Assembly (NCBI GenBank): GCA_946699065.1
Contig: CAMPDV010001539.1
Coordinates: forward strand, 1 to 64,000
DNA length: 64,000 nucleotides
Reading direction: 5' to 3'
Source of the DNA: Loxodes magnus
Lineage: Eukaryota; Ciliophora; Karyorelictea; Loxodida; Loxodidae
The translations under genes were made by a program, and so were the position numbers. Positions 46,232 through 59,250 of this stretch are shown here, piece after piece. Under the pieces are notes generated by a model. It ran no database searches. It had not been told where the DNA came from and worked only from the letters and a program-made list of their open reading frames with translations. Positions within the stretch are counted from its first letter, which is position 1, and every line of letters begins with the position of its first letter.

Positions 46232-49200
46232 GTATTAGAATTGGAGACTTAACTTATTAAATAAGAATGATTATGATAACTTGCAAATAATAAAGTTTAA
46301 GGCATAAATCTAAAAGAAATTAACAGATATTACAAAATTAAAGTCTTAAGATTTTAAAGATTTACTTAAGCTATTAGAAACTATTTTTTTAAGAGAAAAA
46401 GGATTAATTGGGCAGAATAAGTATAAATCACTATAAAATATTCGATAAAGCAAAATCTAAGAAATATAAAATAAACAAGAAGAAAGTATTATAATCAGAT
46501 TAAATTTCATTTAGAGATTCAGAAAAATCTTCAAAAAAGGAAAGGAACGCCTCATTAAATAATTACAAAAATGACAAAAAAATAGATATAGAAAAATAAT
46601 TTAAGACCATAAAAATGAGCTACGGCTTTCAATTCTATAAATGGAAAGAGAAAAATAGAATTTAAAGAAAGATATTTAATGTAAGAAAAAATATAGGAAA
46701 TAAGACATAGATAAAGACAACTAATATGAAATCAATCTAGAAAGACAATTTTAATTTTCTCTAATAATATCCTGTTAGCATGTACTGATTGAAAGTGTCT
46801 GAAGGATTTTTAACAATGATTTCACAAAATTATTTAAGATATCTTAATTTTAACCTAGGAAATTATAAAACTTACCTTTGGATATTTGCAAAAACTGAAG
46901 AAATGTAAAAAAGATTAAAGCTAGAATATAAATTTTAACTATATTTAATTATTGTTCTTTACAATCTTTAAAATATAAACTTTATAAATAATAGATAAAA
47001 GAAGCACTAACTAATCTATAACTATTTAATGTATTAATTATAAGGAAATGTCTATAGGTAAAATAACAAAGTATTATAACTAAATAAAGGAAATTAATAA
47101 TAAAATTAAAGTTAATAATAGCATTAGTAAGCTTATATATGTAATTTAACTAAGGCTTAATAACTATTACTAAGAAGCTTAGTATTTTAAAAGTAACTAA
47201 TAAATTAAATATTCCTTTCTTAAGTTAATCTTAATCAATAGATATCTTATATTACTATCATTACTATTTATTTTAATAGCATATTATATTTTACTTATTA
47301 AACTATATTTCCATTAAAATAATTGAATGAACTACATTAGCTGATAGCTATCTTAAAATATTAGAAAGATACTAAAGATTTTAAAATAAAATATATGAAA
47401 TACTGTGCTTGATACACAGTTAGAATAATTAAATAAAATAATTATAGATATAATCACTAATATAACAAACAATTATTAATTCTTTTACCTCAAGTATTTA
47501 AATAGTGTCTTAAATTTGGTTGTTAGTTTGATTAATAGAATCTACAGTTAAGCCTTAATTATTTATGTGGTTGTCTCACAAGAAAGAATTTAAATAAAAA
47601 TAAGAAATACTTATAAATTTAGAGAAACAAATAAAAATATAAAACTTAGAATATTAAAACCTAACTGGTGATTATTATTTCTATAGAGCTAATATCTTCC
47701 TTTAATTTTAAGAATATTTTTATTTAATTATATTAATATATTTAAATAACTTTAATTATCTCTTAACTTTAATATTACTCTAAAAATTTGCTTTAGACGT
47801 AATCTAGCTTAATAACTTTTTTAATTCTAATTAATTTTAAAATTCGAAAATCAAATAAAATGGATAATATTCAAACTAAAACATAGAAAAACTAACCCTC
47901 AGCAAAAGGTAAAGACTAGCAACCATTTAGAAAATAAAGAAGGGATGAAAGATTAATCTTTCTATTTAAAATAACTAAATTGATAGAAGATTCTTACTCT
48001 ATAGTCCATCTGATACTTTTACTATTAAAAATACTATGAAAGTTTAATCTAAGTAAAAAGAGCTTTAGCTAAAATAGAATTAGGAGATTGAGGAAAAACT
48101 TTAGTGAATTTTCTTCTGATTGATCAAGATGAATTACATTTTATCTCCGGGAAAAGAATCTCCTTAAAAGCATAATTTTATAATATTAAAGAGAAGGAAA
48201 GCAAATAGATTGGAACTATCTTTAGATCAAAAAATACTTAAAGGCAAAAGGGGATAAGGCCTGAAAATTTTAATAGGAGTAGAATTAAGTTAATGACTTT
48301 AGGATGAGTTAATCTTAGCAAACATTGAAAGAGCCAAAGGTTTTGTCAAATTTTGAGACATTTTAGAAGAGTCTGAATTTTCCATACCAATTAAAATTCT
48401 GAAAACCACTAAGACTTCCTGTTGATACTAAATTAAACTGAATCTCATTAAGTTCATAAAAAAGTAGAGTTTATGCATATCTTATAGCAAATAAAGAATA
48501 CTGTAAGTATTATTTATTTAGATCCTAGAAAAATATCTTCTTATTCTCGAACTTGCCAAGCTTTTTGATCTTAAAAGTTCAAGAGGCTTAGTTCTATAAA
48601 AGCTGAAAAAATAGCAGCTACAAAATCAAAAAGCAATTAAGAGCTTAAAACGGATTCTAAGAGATAATTTATAGCTTAGCAGCAAAATTTAAATAAATTT
48701 AAAGAGACATTAGAAAAGCAACTCTTTCTTTTTAACAAGCTAGACTTCAAGTGCTCTTAATTCCTCACAAGTAATTTTGAATTTTTTAAGTTAATTTATA
48801 AAGTACAGATCTAATTAATAAAGTAGAGAAAACTTAGTAAAGATAGAGATATTAAAGCTTGGCAGAAAAAATTATAAGTGTAAGTGAAACTTGTAAGTTT
48901 CTTTGTAAATTCTAAAGAATTAAGAAAAAAAAATTCATGGGTCCGAGTGCTAGGGATAGAATTGATAGGTTGAAATAGTTAGCATGATTACTTTAGAAAA
49001 ATTGCCGACTGAAAATAGTCACTAGCTAAATATGAAGAAGAAAACTCTATTGTTTCTTTAATAAACTTAAGAAACATCTGGATTATTACCTTAGCATAAA
49101 AAAGAAATTTACCTTGAATAAATATGGAATAGTCAGTAGCTTTAAACAAGCACTAAAAGATTAAAGCAAACTAAATTAGAATTTTTAACATTCAAGCTTA

Positions 49201-50015
49201 AACTTACGTTAAGATTATATACGTTAGTTCTAAGAAGTTTGATTGCTGATCCTTGAGAAATAAAATTAATATTGCTGACAATAACTGGCAAGACTCTAAA
49301 TAATTGAATCGGGTTTGGGAGTTTATCTATTAAAAGATATATGAAGCTTACTTAAAAAAGACATAAATAACTAAAAAATTTAACTTAGAGAAAAGTGTAT
49401 GGCTTCAGCTTTATATTACTAGAAAATAGAAAAAAGTACTCAGTTTACTATAAGAATATTCTGGCAAGGTGGAAACATGTCAATTAGTACAAAATTAGAA
49501 AAGACTGAACAAAAAATTGACTAAACAAAAAATTTAGAAACAACTGCTTCAGCGATTTTTAATGGCTACGACTAAAATAGAAACTTATCTACTAGGAGTT
49601 GAAGATAATTAGCCACTAACTCCATAAAATACTTGAGGCCTCGAGAAGATTAGCTTCAGTAAATTCAGCCAAAAAAAAAGTAAAAAATAAATCATACAAA
49701 ATAAAAAGAGCATATTATTCCTGGTGTCTAAATACATGTGAATAACTCAGGGATACTTTTAGAAAAAGCTTAAAAATAAATTAACGAGATATGGTCACTT
49801 AATTAGATAGATCTGAAAAAATATCTTGCTTTAATTTAATCCATAGCTTAAATTAGATCAAGGACTGAAAATTATAAAAGTAAGTTTATCATTTTGATTG
49901 AATTACGCAAAATCTTTAAAAGATTTAATAATCATGCATAAATTCTTAAATAAATTTTTTAAAGTTGCTCGAAAACATCTTTTAGCTTTAAAACTTTAGG
50001 ACTAATTCCTTTAAG
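46232..50015 (+). mobile_element. Copy R3 of the dispersed two-ORF element
   Basis: It aligns with 55461-59250 and, inverted, with 7400-11060. The 5' leader present in the other two long copies is missing, so it begins just before ORF1 (GAATTGGAGACTTA). ORF1 (about 46500-46740) shares SLQNIRQSKIQEIQNKQEES with R4 but shifts frame before the MSY block. ORF2 starts at 47860. Up to about 48156 it follows subfamily alpha (with R1); after that it is virtually identical to R4. Confidence 0.65.
47860..50015 (+). pseudogene. ORF2 of element copy R3
   Basis: It starts MDNIQTKTQKNQPSAKG. After a shift the family blocks follow: LELSLDQKILKGKRGQGLKI, ANIERAKGFVKFWDILEESE, LEKYLLILELAKLFDLKSS, KAIKSLKRILRDNLQLSS. 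After another shift near 48830 come KIADWKQSLAKYEEENSIVS, NNWQDSKQLNRVWEFIYQK, EKSVWLQLYITRKQKKVLSL, ATTKIETYLLGVEDNQPLTP and NKLTRYGHLIRQIWKNILL. TGA is used as Trp at several positions shared with R2. The two frame breaks make it a pseudogene unless explained by introns. No enzymatic motif is recognised; the protein is large, basic and Trp/Gln-rich. Confidence 0.5.
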
Positions 50016-51360
50016 ATTGGTTATTAAATAATAGCATTAATTTTAATTATTAATATATTAGTTTTAGAAGCATTTTACTTACTCTTTTAACTAAACTTAT
50101 ATAACTCTTAGATTTCTTTTATATTAGTAGCTTTATCTACCTATTTTAAATAATCTACCAGTCTAATATTAAACATATAATTAGTATAATTGTAAGATTA
50201 ATTAGCTTAAGATATTATAAAGCTACTTATTAATATTCCTACTAATCAATATTACTAACTACTCTAATACTCTAGTCATCCTTTAAAATCAAATCTATTA
50301 TCTACCTATTACCAAATTATTTAACACTTTAACCAAAAAAATCTAATTTTGGAACTAAAATTAATTAGCTATAATGAAAAAGCAAGACTGACTTACAAAT
50401 AATTATTATAAATTATTAACCTGGAATACAATCTTCTTTATGCTTAAAATATAAGCTATAAAGGTACAAGAAATTTAGATATTTAAAATAATTCTTTGAA
50501 GCAAAATTAGTTGAAATATATGAAGAGTAGATATAATGAGAGGGTTATTCTTTTCTAATTAATACAAATTTATTAAGACTAAACATAAAATTAAGGAATA
50601 AGCAAGTCTATTAAGATAAGCTTATATTTAAGTTTTATTTACTTAGCCTATATTTATGTTAATAAATTACAGTATCTATCAATTATAACATTTACATAAT
50701 ATTATCATATCTTCTTAAAATTATAAACTCTTTATACTCATCTAATATTGATATACTTATAAGATACAAATAAATAGTAAAATTAATATTAAAGTCTACA
50801 ACTCTTTTATTTAAAAAGGCGGGAGATTTAGTTAAAGATAGCATTCAAAAATTAACAATAGAGTGTCTTTGTATTTATTAAAGATAATTAATAATTAGAT
50901 ACTTCTTAATTATATTAGCTTTTAACTATTTCCTCTTCATCTTTTGCTTTTTATTTAAATACATACTAACTTAAATAGCAAGCTATTAGATAAGTAGCTA
51001 CTTTTTTGTTAGTTTTATCCTTCTTCATAGCTTTATTACTTTATAACTTTTCCTCAATTTTTAGATTAAGATTCTATTAATATAAGCGCTAAATTCTTAT
51101 GAATCAATCTTAAATCACTTCAACCAATCTAGGTAAAATTTTACATTTTCCAAGATATTACAGAAAAGAGCATGTTTAATAGTGCTGAATGAACAAGTTT
51201 ATTTTAATTTGTTTACTTCAAATGCATCTAGTTTTGTTAAATGGAATATTCTTCCCTTTATGTTATAAAGCTTTAAAATTTTCTATTATTTGGTAATTCC
51301 AAAATCATTGACTTCTACAAAAGTGTTTCTTCTACCAATTTGCATTGCAAGGAAAGTTAC
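50016..51360. other. AT-rich stretch downstream of R3
   Basis: Nothing recognised. It is duplicated at 59250-60594. Confidence 0.4.
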
Positions 51361-51720
51361 TTCATGACCGAATAAATAAAGCGATATTAAGAGTAGTGGT
51401 ATTAAAAGAAAGTAGCCTCCCATTTATTTTGTACTCCTTCGTCGCTCTACGTGTCAGACTAGAGTCAAACTCAACAGGATCTTTTTTCTCATCTGATCAT
51501 GTCAAGCCCGTTCCCTTGGCTGGTTGTTTATTAATATGTCTGAGTTAGAATAATCAAAGTTCTTAACACTTCTAAAATATTTGATTCTTCCTGCAAAGTT
51601 CCTTGAAGAACTGGCAGTTACTCTTTTAATAGATCCTTATTAATAAATGTGAGAAAGTTCTACTTTCTTCTAGAAAATAAATAAAGCAGTGGTTTGCAAG
51701 AATAACTTGGATTCTTTTAA
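51361..51720 (-). rRNA. Degenerate LSU (28S) rRNA fragment, copy 1
   Basis: The minus strand carries GCCAAGGGAACGGGCTTGAC, GATCCTGTTGAGTTTGACTC, TAGTCTGACAC, AATAAATGGGAGGC and AATACCACTACTCTTAATATC. These are in the same order as the conserved LSU segments around GACCCTGTTGAGCTTGACTC and ATACCACTACTCT. The core is 51361-51530; weaker similarity (AAGAGTAACTG...TTCAAGGAAC) extends to about 51720. Substitutions at near-universal positions (GATCC for GACCC, GAGTTTGAC for GAGCTTGAC) and the truncated ends show it is a pseudogene fragment, not an rDNA unit. The open frame at 51345-51548 is accidental. Confidence 0.75.
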
Positions 51721-52841
51721 ACTTCTAATAATTACCATGTATTTGGCATATCTTAATAAAAGATTTCTTAGTTTGAGTTGATAATTTAAAATTAATTTAA
51801 TTACAGTTGAATTAAAAATTAGGTTTAACTTTAGTAGAGTTGTTCTTGACACCTAAAATAATGATGGTTAATTAATAAGGTAAAAAATAGGTAAATATGA
51901 TATAATTAAATAGATTGAATTAAGAATTTGAAATAGATCTAGCATATATGGATATACACTTGAATATTAGATATCTGTAATTATAATTTGATAGTTTATA
52001 TTCTTATAGTATCTATTAATAATCATAGAGTTGCTTATTAATTATACAATTGCTTTAATAAAGCTAAATAGTTTAGAAGCTTATAATTATTTTTTAAGAA
52101 TCTTGATAGTTATTAAATTATTTACAGCTAGTATATTTAACTAAATTATCTCTTACTCTCTTATAATATCAGCGTTGTTATGTTTTATGTAGTTATAGAA
52201 TCTTTTAAATTTAATGACTATCTTATTATTATTAACTATAGATATACTTCAGATTAAAACCTATTTTATAAATATCTCTTTAATTAATTCTTAAAAATAG
52301 AGTAATTGAAAACTAGGTTAGTTATATCAATGTATATTAATGCTAGTTAGATTATAAAATAGCAATAAAGCTATTTATTTTAAATATAATATAAGATACT
52401 AATTAATATAGTATAACTAAGATTAATAAATGTAATACTATAATTAACTAATATTAGCTTACCATATACTATAGAGACTATTATTATACACATAGTTATT
52501 TATTTTTATATTTAGTTAGTTTATGATATTCTATTATTAGCTATTATTAGAAGTCTAACTTTTATCAATTCATATCATTTATTCATTATTTACTTTTAAC
52601 CATTTCTTCTCTTTTTCACATCTTTTAACATTTTTCAACCTACCACTTAAAAATATCAACCCTATTATTTTTACTATTATTAGGCAAATTATAACAGTAA
52701 AACAAACCAATTACTCAGTTTTAACAAAACTATCAATTATGTTTTAAATATATAGATAAGTAGAAGTCTATTCAGAGACTTTAAATTACTATCAACCATT
52801 CAAATAATCTAATTAAGCTTTAGGACTAGATTCTAGGATAA
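51721..52841. other. AT-rich stretch, nothing recognised
   Basis: Duplicated at 60955-62075. No gene recognised. Confidence 0.4.
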
Positions 52842-53691
52842 AATAGAGTCAAGTCATAAAAAACATTCATTAAGACAACAACCAAAAGATAAAGAAACTT
52901 TATTATAATATGACAAAGGCTTTAATCATTTAAAATTTGAAATCTAAAGGTAGAAAGTAACTATGCTTAAGACAAAAAATTATAATCAGTAAGTAAATAC
53001 TTTAAGAAGATATCATTCCAAAATTATCTTACTACCTGATTTAGTGGAGACAAAATCCCTTGTGTTGTTAGAAAAATACAAGATGAAATAAGTGTTTCAG
53101 TAAAGCATCATAAGCTAAAGTCTAAGTTTAGAAACTAATTTTAAAAGAGGAAAAATATAAGTAATTTGGAGAAACAAAAAGAAATTATATGACTGCAGAA
53201 AGCGTAACGTTTAACCAAGACAAGCTTACATTCGCAAGGATTTTTATTTAAATAAATGGAAAATCAGGAGTTATGATTAAAGTTAAGAGATACTAAAAAT
53301 AATAATTAAAAAAGAAGTTGTAAGAACTAAGGAAACAACTTAGTTCTCCTAAATAAAAATAAAATAGCTAGAAATATTCCAACGCGACATTCGAATTGAA
53401 TAAAAATAGCATAAAAACTCATAATGAAAGAGATCTCTTTAAATTAAATGAAAAATAAGCAGAAATTGAAGAGTAATTTGCAAGAGGATGCTTAGATAAT
53501 TAAAAAATGCAGAAACTTAAACTGTTTAAGGATTTTCTCTGATTTTATTTGAAATTTCTTGTAATAAACAACTGAAAGCTAAAGATATTAATTAAGCTTT
53601 AACTAAAATCAAGTCAGAAAGAAAAAAAGATATTTCTAGAATTTAAAAAGCAAGAAGAGAAACGTGAATGTATCATCGAAGATCCTTACTT
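52842..53691 (+). CDS. Candidate basic protein, 3' end deleted (copy 1)
   Basis: A purine-rich plus-strand frame reads LTTWFSGDKIPCVVRKIQDE, SVSVKHHKLKSKFRNQFQ, KQKEIIWLQKAQRLTKTS and MKNKQKLKSNLQEDAQIIKK, ending KSKKRNVNVSSKILTQI at the deletion point. It is strongly basic and helical, with no recognised domain. In copy 2 the same frame continues about 50 codons further (VEKMHRKEVEDFIEWANIL), showing that copy 1 has lost its 3' end. The start is not defined. Confidence 0.4.
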
Positions 53692-54859
53692 AGATAATGC
53701 TAATAGCTTACTTTATAAAGCATTATATTAATTATATAAAATTTTATTTATATTATATTGATAACTTGATATTTAGTATTAATCATACAGGCCAAAAAAT
53801 TACAGTTCTTGCCTTAATTTAAGCTTAGATTATTATTATATTGATACCTTCAACTTAATTAAGATGAATTAAACATATATTAGAATGAGATTGTAGTATT
53901 ATTATTTGCTTTACTAATAATCACAATAAATATTATAAATATATCTTGTACATACTTATTATAATCTCTCTAAAACTAATTTAAATCAAGATATCCTCTT
54001 TATAAATAATAAAACTGGATACAACTGTATCTTTAAGGATATACTTGTAATTTGCAAATTTTTTATTTAGTTGCTTTAATTTTATTGGATATTCTAATTT
54101 AATTAAGTCTAATTAAAAGATTTTATAACCATCCTATTATTACCTTAATAATTTCAGTTTTTTTTGAGGATCTAAACTTATATTAAAGATCTGCAAATTT
54201 CAGCTTAAGTATTTATTTTGGTTTAGTGATTTATTCTTTTAAACTTATTTTAAAGCTGACTATTGATGAAATGGTATTTCAATTATTTTATATTATTTTA
54301 GACTATTTTTCTTGCTTAATTTAATTTTAACTTGGTTTAAATAAATCTCTTACCTGTCCTCCCTTGTATCTTTCATTAAATATCTTCCTTAAGATTTGTT
54401 TTAAGATTTCAATTTATCAAACTAAATTGTTTTAATAATCTTTTTCATAATTCTTTTATTCTTTCTTTAATTAGATCTTGCTTATATTTATAATTCAAGA
54501 GTTATTTTTAGTTTCTCTTAAAGGTTTTTCCACTATGCAAGAAAAAATAAGATTGATAGTTCTATCTAATAGTTTGTTCTTACCACTTACTATTTACTTT
54601 TAGAGAGCATTTTCTCATTTTATAACTCTTTATTTGAACATTATACTTATTCTGTTAGATTAGTCTCTCGATTCTAGTATCTTTCTTCCTATCCAATAGC
54701 TTCGATAAATTCTTTAAATAGGAAAATTTAAATTTTTGGTATGTTGAATATCTTACTCTTGATTTAAGGGTTTTTTGATTTGACTAGGTGTAACTTAAGT
54801 TTGGTTGATTTTGATGGTGATTTTCTAATCTTAGGGAGAATTTGTTGTGTTACTGAGGT
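53692..54859. other. AT-rich stretch shared with 63176-64000
   Basis: Similar at about 95% to the end of the window. No gene recognised; pyrimidine-rich in 54130-54700. Confidence 0.4.
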
Positions 54860-55030
54860 TGTACTGTTAGAAATAGGATTGTATAGAAGTGAAACCTCAA
54901 CAGGCCGGAACATCAAGAACTCAAAAATTAAAAATAACTAAGAGGGAGTTGAGGTGGAAAAAGGAATAGTTTAAGATCATAATATAGATAGGAATAATGT
55001 CTTAAGCTTACAAGTTAAATTTGATTTATC
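54860..55030 (+). CDS. Short candidate coding segment
   Basis: A locally GC-richer stretch reads LLEIGLYRSETSTGRNIKNS then QEGVEVEKGIVQDHNIDRN on the plus strand. Composition differs from its surroundings and there is no recognised family. It ends where homology to the 5' leader of the dispersed element begins. Confidence 0.25.
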
Positions 55031-55489
55031 TAATAATTTTTAATTTATTGAATTATTTAGAATAAGATCATTAGCTTGCTTGATTATCTTTCAAACATTA
55101 TTTAAATTTTAATCTTCTAGTTATAAGCATTAAACCAAAATAATAGAATCATATTAATATAAATAAGAGGTTTATTAAAATAATAATAATGAGACTAAAG
55201 TTTAGATAAAGAGAGTTAGTATAATTTAAGGATAATGTAAATAATAATTAATTGACTATTAAGCTAAAAGTACTTCTATTATTAATATATTAATATATCT
55301 TTAATTTAATATATATCTTAATTAAATTAAAGAAAACTTCCTTCTTCACTTTAATTAAAGAATAGAAGACTTAACTGGGAGCAATCAAAGTTTGAATGCC
55401 TTAGAAATTTTAATTAAAATATTATCTGCGTCTAAACTAAATGAGAAACTATTCTAAAATTAGAATTGGAGACTTAGCTTATTAAATAA

Positions 55490-55980
55490 GAATGATTATG
55501 ATAACTTGCAATAAAGAAAGCCCAAATCATAAATCTAAAAGAAATTAACAGATATTACTAAATTAAAATCTTAAGACTTTAAAGATTTACTGAAGCTATT
55601 AAAACTATTTTTTAAGAGAAAAAAGATTAATTGGGCAGAATAAGTATAAATCACTATAAAATATTCGATAAAGCAAAATCTAAGAAATATAAAATAAGCA
55701 AGAAGAAAGTATTATAATCAGATTAAATTTCATTTAGAAATCCAAAAAAAATTTCAAAAAAAGAAAGGAACGCCTCATTAAATAATTACGAAAATGACAA
55801 AAAAATGATATAGAAGAATAATTTAAGACCATAAAAATGAGCTACATCTTTCAATTCTATAAATGGAAAGAGAAAAATAGAATTAAAGAGAGATATTTAA
55901 TGTAATAAAAAATAAGAAATAAGACATAGATAAAGATAACTAAAATGAAATCAATCTAGAAAGCCAATTTTAATTTTCTC
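55490..55980 (+). CDS. ORF1 of element copy R4
   Basis: The frame reads MIMITCNKESPNHKSKRNQQ, REKRLIGQNKYKSLQNIRQS, KIQEIQNKQEESIIIRLNFI, RKERLIKQLRKWQKNDIEEQ and MSYIFQFYKWKEKNRIKERY. It is very basic and helix-rich, about 160 residues. The R2 copy preserves the frame and the MSY-FQFYK-KEKNRI block despite DNA divergence, which argues for past selection on a protein. Function unknown. Confidence 0.45.
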
Positions 55981-57088
55981 TAGTCAAATTTTGTTAGCCT
56001 GTACTGATTGAAAGTGTCTGAAGGATTTTTAACAATGATTTAACAAAATTATTTAAGATATCTTAATTTTAACCTAGGAAATTATAAAACTTATATTTGT
56101 ATCTTGCAAAAGCTGAAGAAATATAAAAAAGATAAATGCCAGAATATAAATTTTTAATTTAACTATATTTAAATTATTATTCTTAGCATTCTTTAAAATA
56201 TAAACTTTATAAATAATAGATAAAAGAAGCACTAACTAATCTATAACTACTAAATGTATTTAATTATAAGGAAATGTCTATAGCTAAAATAATAAAGTAT
56301 TATATCTAAATAAAGGAATCTAATAATTAAATTAAAGTTAATAATGGCTTTAGTAAGCTTATATATGTAATTTAACTAAGGCTAAATAATTAATACTAAG
56401 AAGCTTAGTATTTAAAAAATAACTAATAAATTAAATATTCCTTTCTTAAGTTAATCTTAATCAATAGATATCTTATATTACTATTATTACTATTTATTTA
56501 ATTACCATATTATCTATATTTTACTTATTAAACCACATTCCATTAAAATAATTGAATAAACTACATTAGCTGATAACTATCTTAAAATATTAGAAAGATA
56601 CTAAAGATTTTAAAATAAAATATATGAAATACTGTGCTTGATACACAGCTAGAATAATTAAATAAAATAATTATAGATATAATCACTAATATAACAAACA
56701 ATTATTAATTTATTTACCTCAAGTATTTAAATAGTGTCTTAAATTTGGATGTAAGATTGATTAATAGAAGCTACAGTTAAACCTTAATTATTTATGTGGT
56801 TGGCTCATAAGAAAGAATTAAAATAAAAATAAGAAATACTTATAAATTTAGAATAACAAACACAAAAATAAAACTTAGAATATTAAAACTAGAACGGTGA
56901 TTATTATTTCTATAGAGCTAAGATCTTCCTTTAATTTTAAGAATATTTTTTATTTAATTATATTAATATATTTAAATAACTTTAATTATCTCTTAACTTT
57001 AATATTACTCTATTAATTTGCTTTAGATGTAATCTAGCTTATAACTTTTTTAATTCTAGTTAATTTTAAAATTCGAAAATCAAATAAA

Positions 57089-59250
57089 ATGGTTAATATT
57101 CAAACTAAAACATAGAAACACTAGCCCACAGCAAAAAAGTAAAGATTTGCCAATATTTGAAAATAAAGAAGAGATGAAAGATTAATCTTTCTATTTAAAA
57201 TAACTAAATTGATAGAAGATTCTTATTCTATAGTCCATCTGATAGTTTTGCAATTAAAAATATTAGAAAGACCCAATCTAAGTAAAAGAGCTGGAGCTCA
57301 AATAGAATTAGGAAATCAAGAGATGTCTTCAGCGTATTTGCTTCTAATTAATCAAAGATTAAATTACCTTTGATCTCCAAGAAAAAAAGGAATCTCCTTA
57401 AAAGCATAATTTTATAATATTAAAGAGAAGGAAAGCAAATAGATTGGAACTATCTTTAGATCAAAAAATACTTAAAGGCAAAAGGGGATAAGGCCTGAAA
57501 ATTTTAATAGGAGTAGAATTAAGTTAATGACTTTAGGATGAGTTAATCTTAGCAAACATTGAAAGAGCCAAAGGTTTTGTCAAATTTTGAGACATTTTAG
57601 AAGAGTCTGAATTTTCCATACCAATTAAAATTCTGAAAACCACTAAGACTTCCTGTTGATACTAAATTAAACTGAATCTCATTAAGTTCATAAAAAAGTA
57701 GAGTTTATGCATATCTTATAGCAAATAAAGAATACTGTAAGTATTATTTATTTAGATCCTAGAAAAATATCTTCTTATTCTCGAACTTGCCAAGCTTTTT
57801 GATCTTAAAAGTTCAAGAGGCTTAGTTCTATAAAAGCTGAAAAAATAGCAGCTACAAAATCAAAAAGCAATTAAGAGCTTAAAACGGATTCTAAGAGATA
57901 ATTTATAGCTTAGCAGCAAAATTTAAATAAATTTAAAGAGACATTAGAAAAGCAACTCTTTCTTTTTAACAAGCTAGACTTCAAGTGCTCTTAATTCCTC
58001 ACAAGTAATTTTGAATTTTTTAAGTTAATTTATAAAGTACAGATCTAATTAATAAAGTAGAGAAAACTTAGTAAAGATAGAGATATTAAAGCTTGGCAGA
58101 AAAAATTATAAGTGTAAGTGAAACTTGTAAGTTTCTTTGTAAATTCTAAAGAATTAAGAAAAAAAAATTCATGGGTCCGAGTGCTAGGGATAGAATTGAT
58201 AGGTTGAAATAGTTAGCATGATTACTTTAGAAAAATTGCCGACTGAAAATAGTCACTAGCTAAATATGAAGAAGAAAACTCTATTGTTTCTTTAATAAAC
58301 TTAAGAAACATCTGGATTATTACCTTAGCATAAAAAAGAAATTTACCTTGAATAAATATGGAATAGTCAGTAGCTTTAAACAAGCACTAAAAGATTAAAG
58401 CAAACTAAATTAGAATTTTTAACATTCAAGCTTAAACTTACGTTAAGATTATATACGTTAGTTCTAAGAAGTTTGATTGCTGATCCTTGAGAAATAAAAT
58501 TAATATTGCTGACAATAACTGGCAAGACTCTAAATAATTGAATCGGGTTTGGGAGTTTATCTATTAAAAGATATATGAAGCTTACTTAAAAAAGACATAA
58601 ATAACTAAAAAATTTAACTTAGAGAAAAGTGTATGGCTTCAGCTTTATATTACTAGAAAATAGAAAAAAGTACTCAGTTTACTATAAGAATATTCTGGCA
58701 AGGTGGAAACATGTCAATTAGTACAAAATTAGAAAAGACTGAACAAAAAATTGACTAAACAAAAAATTTAGAAACAACTGCTTCAGCGATTTTTAATGGC
58801 TACGACTAAAATAGAAACTTATCTACTAGGAGTTGAAGATAATTAGCCACTAACTCCATAAAATACTTGAGGCCTCGAGAAGATTAGCTTCAGTAAATTC
58901 AGCCAAAAAAAAAGTAAAAAATAAATCATACAAAATAAAAAGAGCATATTATTCCTGGTGTCTAAATACATGTGAATAACTCAGGGATACTTTTAGAAAA
59001 AGCTTAAAAATAAATTAACGAGATATGGTCACTTAATTAGATAGATCTGAAAAAATATCTTGCTTTAATTTAATCCATAGCTTAAATTAGATCAAGGACT
59101 GAAAATTATAAAAGTAAGTTTATCATTTTGATTGAATTACGCAAAATCTTTAAAAGATTTAATAATCATGCATAAATTCTTAAATAAATTTTTTAAAGTT
59201 GCTCGAAAACATCTTTTAGCTTTAAAACTTTAGGACTAATTCCTTTAAGA
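57089..59250 (+). pseudogene. ORF2 of element copy R4 (chimeric)
   Basis: It starts MVNIQTKTQKHQPTAKKQRF. The beta-type N-terminal part joins the alpha-type remainder at about 57390, after which the sequence equals R3 with the same frame break near 58060. No terminator can be assigned. The shared frame break shows the R3/R4 identity arose after ORF2 had decayed. Confidence 0.5.

Larger units (their letters stand above)
48157..54520 (+). repeat. Direct segmental duplication, copy 1
   Basis: It matches 57391-64000 at an offset of exactly 9,234 bp, essentially without differences from 48157 to about 52930. Scattered substitutions and single-base indels follow to 53691, then a 247-bp deletion relative to copy 2, then about 95% similarity to the window end (offset 9,481). 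The left breakpoint, at GAATCTCCTTAAAAGC inside ORF2, separates nearly identical sequence from copies of two different subfamilies. Confidence 0.95.

Noticed and set aside
51345..51548. A 67-codon plus-strand protein, repeated at 60579-60782
   Set aside because: It lies antisense to the degenerate LSU rRNA fragment; the GC-richer sequence is explained by rRNA ancestry.
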